Source: Gammaproteobacteria bacterium
GTDB lineage: Bacteria; Pseudomonadota; Gammaproteobacteria; Pseudomonadales; Pseudohongiellaceae
Assembly (NCBI GenBank): GCA_016762995.1
Contig: JAESUT010000126.1
Location: 1-11,463 of the forward strand
DNA length: 11,463 bases
Reading direction: 5' to 3'
Under the pieces are notes generated by a model, which searched no databases, had not been told where the DNA came from, and saw nothing but the letters and a program-made list of their open reading frames with translations. The position numbers and the translations under genes were made by a program. Shown here piece after piece: positions 5,718 to 11,463 of the stretch. Positions within the stretch are counted from its first letter, which is position 1. Each line of letters begins with the position of its first letter.

Positions 5718-7989
5718 TTTCTAGCACGAGTGGAGTTACCTTTCGATTTACAACTACCTCATAGTAAACCTCATCACTCTCTGGGTCTTCATGAACTTGT
5801 GAGTCCTTCCAGATTCCAATCTTCCCCTCTCTAATAATTAAATCCTTCTTGCGGCCATTAGAATCGGGATATTGGCCTACATGAAATAGATACTGTTTGC
5901 TGTTAAGTTTCATGCGTACAGACTTTAGCGTGATCTCATTTCTTAGCTTAGCAAATGCCGCATCGTCTAGGAGAATGCCGTTGACGTTGTAGCGAATAGT
6001 TTGTTGGCCTTTCTCGCCCTTACCATCAGCTATGCGCAATACGTCGATATTGAACAGGCTCTTCTGAATTTTTTCCCTGAGGACCCAAGAACAACCAGAC
6101 ATGCGATCGGCGTCACCGATAGCGCCGGAAATCATAATTGACCTATCTTCATCGTACAGATAGCGCGGGGCAACGTCTGCGTAACAGATTCCCACTCCCA
6201 ACTCTAAAAGGGGAAGTGCCATTTGAGTAGAATAACGATTGTTGGAGCCTACAATCTTCAACATGTCTTTGGCGTAGCCACAGGCTCTTGCTACGGAGAA
6301 CCATTCTTGCGGAGTGTGTTCGAATTCGAGAAAGCTTAGAATTATGGCGTCACCTTCAATGAACACCTTGTTAGCGCCGTAGGTTCCCAAAATTTTATTT
6401 ATGGGATTGAAGAAGCGTGTGCTGAAATAAGAAGCAGGATTTAAACCTTTGCTCTGCAGCTCATCTACAACCGTCGTAGAGCCGCGCACATCAGCTTTCA
6501 TGATTGCATGGTGGCAGATGCGCTCATCGTCTTCTTCAATCTCGATGCTAGTAGGCATCACATACAGAGTGCCGGCCGACTTCGAAAGTTTTAGATCTTG
6601 TTCACTGCTAAGTAATGTCAATCTGTTGAATACACGATGAGCGAATCTAAAATACTTAAGCGCCCGGCGATATCGACTTATGTCGATCAATAGTTTAAGG
6701 GAATCGGCGGCGTCTACTTTAGAAATTTTATCTTTGAGTTTGGCTTTTAGAGATTCTAGAGACTTAACTTGCTCAGGTGATAATTTGTTTCCGCCGCCGC
6801 TGATGCTGTCCTGTAATTTGCTAGTTGTTATGCTTCCGCTCAAGAATTGGCAGACAGTCTTTAGGTCGACATGCTCCATGATCAGAGAGTTTAGAGACCG
6901 TCGCATATAGTGAGACGAAAGCAACTGCGCCAGTATTTTCTCGGAGCGAAGCATCTTGGAAAATGTTGCTAGAGCTCGTTCTATACCTCTAATTTCCCCT
7001 CGTCGTTTCCACCAAGCGCCAAAACCATGTTCCCGCCGAACTGTAGTCAGTTGTTCTCTGTTCTTTTTGCTATCAAATAGCACGGAAATGCTTTCCGGAG
7101 ACTCGAGCCAGTTAAACTCTTCATTAATGAGGGTTTTGGTGTCTTTTGCTGGGCCAAAAAATGTTTGAGTTTGAAATAGCCCGCCTAGCTCATCGTGAAT
7201 TTCAGCTTCCGCTATAGCGGCGGTAGAATCTTCGCCTATCGCTGCTAGTGGGAGTTGTTTTAATTTTTTGCCAAATAGTTTCTCAATCTTTGCATTGAGA
7301 TCTACAAAACCTGCCGCTTCGCCATTCCAGCTAAATATGCAAAATTCATTTATCAAGAGAGGCAGTGCGCTTGGATCGGAAACCATAAGAATGGGGTTGA
7401 AAAGCACGTCGACAATATATTTGTATTCCTCGCCGAGAAACTGGTCGCGAACAGGAGCGAGCTGCCTCTCTTCAACACGTAGTAGTTGAGAGAAAATTTG
7501 CTTATTAACGTTGTATAAAATGGCGTCGTAATTTTTTCTAAGCCAGAACAAGCGTTGATCAGTAGCTAATGCTTCAGAGGAACCTTTATTTCTGAGATCA
7601 GCCAATCGTGCAGTGACGTTGTCAATATCAGAATCGAGCTTAGCCTTAGTGACTCGCAGGATAATTTTGATTGCTGAAAATTGAAGAAAGCAGATTTCGT
7701 CGGCACTGAGATCGGTCTTAACGCGGTGAATCAGAATCGTCATCATGTCCAAGTATTCGACACGAATTTTCTCGAAGGAATTGGAGTTATCCCAGTGTCT
7801 AGGCTTGGGAATGGCGATCTGGGAAACGAGTAGGGAGACCAGTTTTTTGATGTCGGAGGAGAATTTACTGCTTAGTTTTACATCGATATGATAGTTGTCA
7901 ATTCCTTTGGATAGTTTGTCGATCGATAGCTGTACGCTTCGGCTTATCTCAATCGATTCAAACAGACTTGTACTTGCCTTCGAATTCAT
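5701..7989 (-). CDS. Large protein with a divergent class III nucleotide cyclase domain
   Basis: 762 residues, soluble, with no signal peptide or membrane segment. Residues 1 to about 490 are helical and charged and match nothing I know. Residues of about 490-690 look like a class III (adenylate/guanylate) cyclase catalytic domain. IMKADVRGST has the first metal aspartate at 500. KVFIEGDAIILSF has the second at 547, 47 residues on and close to normal spacing. GVGICYADV (598-606) and ISGAIGDADRMSG (620-632) follow. At the site that is lysine in adenylyl and glutamate in guanylyl cyclases there is phenylalanine (543). The usual Asn-x-x-x-Arg pair is not visible; only GDADR remains. Cyclase activity is plausible, but the nucleotide cannot be inferred. 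The last 70 residues are a beta-rich tail. The Shine-Dalgarno is weak. A CRP-like site lies about 110 bases upstream. Confidence 0.82.
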   Translation of the reverse strand: MNSKASTSLFESIEISRSVQLSIDKLSKGIDNYHIDVKLSSKFSSDIKKLVSLLVSQIAIPKPRHWDNSNSFEKIRVEYLDMMTILIHRVKTDLSADEICFLQFSAIKIILRVTKAKLDSDIDNVTARLADLRNKGSSEALATDQRLFWLRKNYDAILYNVNKQIFSQLLRVEERQLAPVRDQFLGEEYKYIVDVLFNPILMVSDPSALPLLINEFCIFSWNGEAAGFVDLNAKIEKLFGKKLKQLPLAAIGEDSTAAIAEAEIHDELGGLFQTQTFFGPAKDTKTLINEEFNWLESPESISVLFDSKKNREQLTTVRREHGFGAWWKRRGEIRGIERALATFSKMLRSEKILAQLLSSHYMRRSLNSLIMEHVDLKTVCQFLSGSITTSKLQDSISGGGNKLSPEQVKSLESLKAKLKDKISKVDAADSLKLLIDISRYRRALKYFRFAHRVFNRLTLLSSEQDLKLSKSAGTLYVMPTSIEIEEDDERICHHAIMKADVRGSTTVVDELQSKGLNPASYFSTRFFNPINKILGTYGANKVFIEGDAIILSFLEFEHTPQEWFSVARACGYAKDMLKIVGSNNRYSTQMALPLLELGVGICYADVAPRYLYDEDRSIMISGAIGDADRMSGCSWVLREKIQKSLFNIDVLRIADGKGEKGQQTIRYNVNGILLDDAAFAKLRNEITLKSVRMKLNSKQYLFHVGQYPDSNGRKKDLIIREGKIGIWKDSQVHEDPESDEVYYEVVVNRKVTPLVLETVSGK

Positions 7990-8100
7990 AGCGATTAATT
8001 CTTATTCTTGGTTTTAGAAATTTTTAAATACACCCGTTAAAAGCATGACTTACTTTTCAGTATTTCAAATCAGGGCAGAAATAACAGATTCACGCTGTGC

Positions 8101-8122
8101 AAATGTGAATTACACCACATTA
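8101..8122. promoter_or_regulatory. Putative CRP/Vfr-type binding site
   Basis: AAATGTGAATTACACCACATTA fits the 22-base CRP consensus at 17 positions by my count, including TGTGA, a six-base spacer and CCACA in place of TCACA. It is centred about 122 bases before the ATG of the cyclase-like gene. A weak -10 candidate (TGTTAT on minus, 8081-8086) lies at roughly the distance expected of a class II CRP promoter. CRP would place a nucleotide cyclase gene under cyclic-nucleotide control. The site is read by eye and a genome background is needed to weigh it. Confidence 0.42.
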
Positions 8123-8220
8123 TATAGAATGTATTGAAATATCAGCAATTTGTAGCACTTTTTTGACATTATTGGTGTTTGCACCGCCTGCATCAATCTA
8201 TAGCGCAGGTGTGCAGTAAC

Positions 8221-8244
8221 AGCCACTATATGTAGTGGGTGGCA
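8221..8244. terminator. Nested inverted repeat after the SRPBCC gene
   Basis: CACTATATGTAGTG forms a five-base stem with a TATG loop, nested inside GCCAC and GTGGC arms. It lies directly downstream of the minus-strand SRPBCC gene. There is no T run on that strand, so a terminator role is only tentative. A second GC-rich inverted repeat (GCACCGCCTGC with GCGCAGGTGTGC, about 8179-8212) lies beside it. Confidence 0.3.
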
Positions 8245-8736
8245 CTATAGATTCTTTGCTGGTCTTGTTCTAGCGGCGAGATTGGAAAGTATCTGGCGAC
8301 CGAGTTTCTGTTGTTGCCATTGGAAGAAAAATGCAGCGATGCGAGATATGCCATTCAGGCTTCGTTCCAGCTCCAGAGAAATACACATCTCGGCGGTTTT
8401 AGGGTTTACTTCAATCAGGAATCCATAGGCTATCTCACCGGCGGCGAGATTGATGCTGATTTGCAGGCTTTGAGGCGGGTCCCAACGATCGATGGAGCCG
8501 GTCGTTGTCTTGTGTCCTGTCTCTACTAGAAGCTTTGTGCCTCTCGCTGGGGATTCGGAGTCTGCCTGCTTTACGCTGCGCACTCCAGGAATCCAGTTGG
8601 ACCAATTTCGGAAATCAGTTAGCACACGCCAGCCACTGTCACTCATCGATGCCAGCCAAGCGCCTGCATCTTGCGTGTTTATTATCGAGCTCGGCATGGC
8701 TATGCGGAAATTGTGACTACTGCGAATAACATTCAT
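8245..8736 (-). CDS. SRPBCC (START/polyketide-cyclase-like) family protein
   Basis: A 163-residue protein with the pattern of the SRPBCC fold, a helix-grip lipid or hydrophobic-ligand pocket. The stretch WRVLTDFRNWSNWIPGVRSV at about residues 36-55 is the typical entry helix and loop (W.vL.D...w..W.p). It is followed by strands with GTKLLVETGH and IDRWDPPQSLQISIN, and ends in a long C-terminal helix (about 133-155). There is no signal peptide or membrane anchor. Members of this fold do many things (ligand transport, aromatase/cyclase steps, coenzyme Q binding), and no catalytic residue here decides among them. An internal ATG at 8697 is a possible alternative start; neither has a good Shine-Dalgarno. 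It is a lone gene whose 3' end faces the upstream region of the cyclase-like gene. Confidence 0.75.
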   Translation of the reverse strand: MNVIRSSHNFRIAMPSSIINTQDAGAWLASMSDSGWRVLTDFRNWSNWIPGVRSVKQADSESPARGTKLLVETGHKTTTGSIDRWDPPQSLQISINLAAGEIAYGFLIEVNPKTAEMCISLELERSLNGISRIAAFFFQWQQQKLGRQILSNLAARTRPAKNL

Positions 8737-8944
8737 ACTGGCTTCATCGGTTACATGGCTTGAAGCTGAACTAAATCCTTCCGCCAGCGGCTAGTCGGGG
8801 CGCGCAGGTTTGGCGCCCGATTGAATCATCGGCCGAATGGTGCCAACATGAATCGGCAGCTAATGCTGCGAGCAACCAATAGCCTCTTAGGTGCTTGGGC
8901 TCTCACAGAGCTATTTTTAAATCTAGCTAGAAGGGTAAGTACAG
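8737..8944. other. Divergent intergenic region with a GC-rich hairpin
   Basis: This stretch separates the divergent SRPBCC and PspB-like genes and holds no open frame that I can support. TCGGGGCGC and GCGCCCGA (about 8793-8821) form an eight-base stem with one bulge and a loop near GCAGGTTTG. It lacks a T run, so it may be an operator or leader structure instead of a terminator. AAGGG before 8945 is the ribosome site of the next gene. Confidence 0.35.
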
Positions 8945-9193
8945 ATGAATAATGACGTAGCGACAGTACTAATCGTAGCAATAGTATTTGGCTTCATTAG
9001 TTTTAGAGTCTACCTCAAATATCGCACCGAGCAGTTGAAAAGTGGTGCTGGCTCGCTAGGTACTAGTTTGCAGGATGAGAATGTCGCCCTGAAGGCGAAA
9101 ACGCAGGAGCTTGAAGGCCGTATTCAAGTTTTAGAATCCATCGTTACCAATAAGAATTTTAAGTTAGCAGAAGAAATAAATTCACTGTCTTGA
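8945..9193 (+). CDS. PspB-like small membrane protein with coiled coil
   Basis: 82 residues: one N-terminal membrane segment (about residues 6-25, VATVLIVAIVFGFISFRVYL), a short linker, then a coiled coil (about 44-80) with ENVALKAKTQELEGRIQVLESIV. This architecture, and the ELEGRIQVLESIVTNK run in particular, resembles PspB-type proteins, where a membrane anchor and a cytoplasmic coiled coil take part in the envelope stress response with PspC. No pspC or pspA neighbour is present, so a Psp role is not supported by context, and this may be one of the many unlinked PspB-like proteins of Gammaproteobacteria. The ATG at 8945 has AAGGG about eight bases upstream. The next gene on the strand starts 148 bases later. 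Confidence 0.72.
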   Translation: MNNDVATVLIVAIVFGFISFRVYLKYRTEQLKSGAGSLGTSLQDENVALKAKTQELEGRIQVLESIVTNKNFKLAEEINSLS

Positions 9194-9292
9194 CTATTCG
9201 TGAAATCAACGTTTTTCGGCTGGGTTCGCAATAGATTGTTGTGATAAGGTTGTTTTGACTGATATTTAGTACCAACTCCAATGCTGATGCCT

Positions 9293-9305
9293 CTCTTAGA
9301 GAGAT
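9293..9305. repeat. Short inverted repeat upstream of the SoxC-like gene
   Basis: CTCTCTTAGAGAG is a five-base stem with a TTA centre, extended loosely by GCC and GGC on either side. It lies about 40 bases before the ATG of the molybdoenzyme gene, so it could be an operator or a leader hairpin. It is too short to call with confidence. Confidence 0.28.
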
Positions 9306-9341
9306 TGAGGGCCAGCGGAACCAAGAAAAAGAGAGAAGATC

Positions 9342-10517
9342 ATGAATCAAGATGACAAGCCAATCGATAGTTCTCGGCGCGATATTCTTAAAGGTGCCCT
9401 GGGCACCGGAGCCTTGGCAGCTGGAGCTGCATCACTACCGAGTTTTATGTTTCCCGCACTAGCTCAAGGCGAGCAACTCGTCCCCTTTACCGATGTGCCT
9501 GATACTTTTAATGTGCGCCCGGTTCGACCAAACGCGACTCACTATTTGGATACGCGTGAAATAACCACTTATTTCACCGATAACGATGATTTCTATCTGG
9601 TGCAGCACTACGGTCAGCCAGAAATTGACAATGATTCCTACCGACTGAAAGTGACAGGAATGGTAGATAATGAGTTAGAATTTTCTCTACAAGACCTCAT
9701 GGCAAGAGATAATATTGAGCAGCAAGTTGGATTCGAATGTGGCGGAAATGGTCGCCGATTGTTCCAAGGTCTTATAGGTAACGCGCGTTGGCGCGGCGTT
9801 TCGTTGGCGAAGATTTTGGAAGAGGCCGGCATTCAAGACGGCGCTAAAGAAATCGTGTTTTTCGGAACCGATACCGCAACCGAGACGATCCGCGAGAGAG
9901 ACGTGGAGAAGGCATGGGCCCGCAGTCTGTCCGTCGAAGATGCGATGCAAACTGACAATATGCTTGCCTTTGAAATGAATGGCGAGCCGCTGCCGCATTA
10001 TCATGGCAAGCCAGTACGCGCTCTGATCCCTGGCTGGTATGGCGTAGCCAACGTAAAATGGCTAAATCAGATCCATGTGCAGGACACTCGATATATGGGC
10101 CGTTTCATGGGCCGCGACTACGTGACCCTCAAGAAGGAAAACGTGGGCGGTGTAGAACGCTGGGTTGAGAATTCAGTTACCACCATGAATCTGAAATCCT
10201 CTATCGTTCGTGTTACTGAGATGGGCGGCCAACATAAGATTCAAGGGTTTGCACTGAACGATGGTACATCTCTAGAAAGCATCGAAGTCAAAATAGACGA
10301 CGGTCCTTGGGAACGTGCTGAGATTAACCCACGATCAACGAAATACTCTTGGAAATTATTCAGCTACGATTGGAGTAATGCCACACCGGGAGAACATACG
10401 ATCGTGTCGCGAGTGACAGATGTTAACGGCAACGTACAGGCGACTCAGGAAGAACTTCCAGAGAAGGTAAGCTACTGGGAAGACTTCGGTCAGTTTCCAC
10501 GAACTATCCGTATCTAA
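9342..10517 (+). CDS. SoxC-like sulfite oxidase family molybdoenzyme, Tat-exported
   Basis: A 391-residue member of the sulfite oxidase family that carries a molybdopterin cofactor and probably oxidises sulfite or a related sulfur compound in the periplasm. The N terminus is a Tat signal: SRRDILK (11-17), a small-residue hydrophobic core, and cleavage after PALA (residue 41). The oxidoreductase domain (about 85-265) has FECGGNGR with the molybdenum-ligating cysteine at 133, and HGKPVRALIPGWYG (221-234), a family signature. A dimerisation domain fills the remainder (about 280-391), so the protein has normal full length. AGAGAGAAG before the ATG serves as ribosome site. SoxC normally works with the cytochrome SoxD, but no cytochrome gene follows here; polB does. 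Sulfite dehydrogenase is the likeliest activity; a related oxidase or reductase of this fold is possible. Confidence 0.88.
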   Translation: MNQDDKPIDSSRRDILKGALGTGALAAGAASLPSFMFPALAQGEQLVPFTDVPDTFNVRPVRPNATHYLDTREITTYFTDNDDFYLVQHYGQPEIDNDSYRLKVTGMVDNELEFSLQDLMARDNIEQQVGFECGGNGRRLFQGLIGNARWRGVSLAKILEEAGIQDGAKEIVFFGTDTATETIRERDVEKAWARSLSVEDAMQTDNMLAFEMNGEPLPHYHGKPVRALIPGWYGVANVKWLNQIHVQDTRYMGRFMGRDYVTLKKENVGGVERWVENSVTTMNLKSSIVRVTEMGGQHKIQGFALNDGTSLESIEVKIDDGPWERAEINPRSTKYSWKLFSYDWSNATPGEHTIVSRVTDVNGNVQATQEELPEKVSYWEDFGQFPRTIRI

Positions 10518-10544
10518 CCCTAATTTCCTCAACCTCTGCACTCG

Positions 10545-11463
10545 ATGGATTCATACTCACTAGACAGTGGGTTGAATCTTCATCGGGTGTTGACCTCATT
10601 TTTTGGCTGGCTAGCAAGGCTGGTCCTCTGCGCCTTCGCTTCTTTGGGCAGGAATCTGTTTGCTTCTTTCCGGCCGAACAACAAGCTCAAGTAGAAGAAA
10701 TTCTCTTATCGGTGACTGGCTGGCGAGTTGCGGCAACGCAGTTGAAAAACTTCGATGCTGAGCCCATGTCGGCACTCTATCTCAAGAGCCAGCGAAAGCT
10801 CTTCGATATTCGGGATCGGCTCACCGCTAAAGACATCCGAGTAGCAGAGGCAGACCTTAAGCCGACTGATCGCTTCCTAATGGAGCGCTTCATTACAGCG
10901 GCTGTCTCTATCGAGGGAAGTCTGACAGAAAACGCTAATTTTAACGATATCGTACCTCGCGATCTGCGAACCACAGAATTCCGTCCACAACTTAGTGCGG
11001 TTTCTATTGATATAGAGACTAACTATCACGCGAGCAGTCTCTATTCGATAGGAATTTATTCAGATGATGTCTCAATAGTCTATATGGTTGGCCCAACTGA
11101 AAATTCTATTGGAGAAAATGATGACAGTGATAATTTGGAACTCTACCAGCTGAGCTCAGAGCGTGAGGTTATTAGTGCGTTCGTTAAGAAAATTGAAGAC
11201 TTAGACCCTGACGTAATTATGGGTTGGAACGTAGTGAATTTCGACCTGCGTTGCCTGCAAGATTTCTGCGACCGGCTAAAAATGCCACTGCTGTTGGGGC
11301 GTAATAAAGAGGCGATCAGCTGGCGTAAGACAAGAGATAGCAATGATCGATATTATGCATTAGTGCCGGGTCGGGCGGTGCTGGATGGTATCGAATTGAT
11401 GCGTTCCGCCACTTATCAATTTGAGAATTTCTCACTGGAGCACGTCTCGCGCCAGCTGCTGGA
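10545..11463 (+). CDS. polB: DNA polymerase II (polB), N-terminal part, start codon unclear, runs off the window
   Basis: A family B polymerase that takes part in replication restart and translesion repair. In the frame GAT at 10544, GGA, TTC the protein reads DGFILTRQW, then LIFWLASKAGPLRLRFF, LKPTDRFLMERFIT and onward, following E. coli Pol II throughout. Two exonuclease motifs are complete: SIDIET (Exo I, aspartate codon 11009 and glutamate 11015) and GWNVVNFDLR (Exo II, aspartate codon 11243). Polymerase motifs lie beyond the edge. The oddity is the start. The frame is open from 10427, yet no ATG, GTG or TTG occurs in it before 10712, well inside the conserved N terminus. An ATG at 10545 is out of frame by one base; one extra G (ATGGGATTC) would give MGFILTRQW. 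Alternatives are a CTG at 10475 with AGAAGG upstream, or an ATT at 10523. Confidence 0.85.

Noticed and set aside
5701..7989. Calling the cyclase-like gene a Pycsar anti-phage system
   Set aside because: No PycTM or PycTIR effector is adjacent, the protein is much larger than known PycC proteins, and the substrate cannot be read from the sequence.
10545..10692. ATG-started frame opening with MDSYSLDSG
   Set aside because: It stops after about 49 codons and matches nothing. The conserved Pol II sequence lies in the neighbouring frame.

Overview
The window looks like chromosomal DNA of a gammaproteobacterium, probably of the marine Cellvibrionales/Pseudomonadales type. The evidence is its mix of genes: a PilZ protein, a DUF6164-type protein, a TraB/GumN protein, a SlyD-type FKBP with a His-rich tail, a SutA-like small protein, a PspB-like membrane protein, a Tat-exported SoxC-like molybdoenzyme and the start of DNA polymerase II (polB). 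This assignment is inferred from protein families read by eye; no search was run.

Layout. Positions 1-1150 hold no intact gene. This is a graveyard with a relic of rimO (about 43-216) followed by a relic of an IS91-family transposase (about 281-552), then some 600 bases that I cannot assign. From 1151 to 2971 come a PilZ protein (+), a DUF6164-like membrane protein (-) and a secreted TraB/GumN protein (+). From 3052 to 4997 everything is on the minus strand: a 58-residue SutA-like protein too small for most ORF callers, with a TATAAT box upstream; a small XRE-type helix-turn-helix protein; and a 350-residue protein of unknown family. The slyD-like gene (5125-5667, +) diverges from that protein and converges on a large minus-strand gene (5701-7989). 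The large gene carries a divergent class III nucleotide cyclase domain behind about 490 residues that I do not recognise. A near-consensus CRP/Vfr-type site lies about 110 bases upstream of it. After an SRPBCC protein (-, 8245-8736) come three plus-strand genes: a PspB-like protein, a SoxC-like sulfite oxidase family protein and polB, which runs off the right edge.

The strongest points for a second look are the cyclase with its unusual active site and possible CRP control, the polB gene with no ordinary start codon in its frame, the overlooked SutA-like gene, and the rimO and IS91 relics. Apart from the possible signalling theme (PilZ for c-di-GMP, a nucleotide cyclase, a CRP-like site), the genes look like independent housekeeping and accessory units, not one pathway. 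I see no CRISPR array, tRNA, rRNA or intact insertion sequence.
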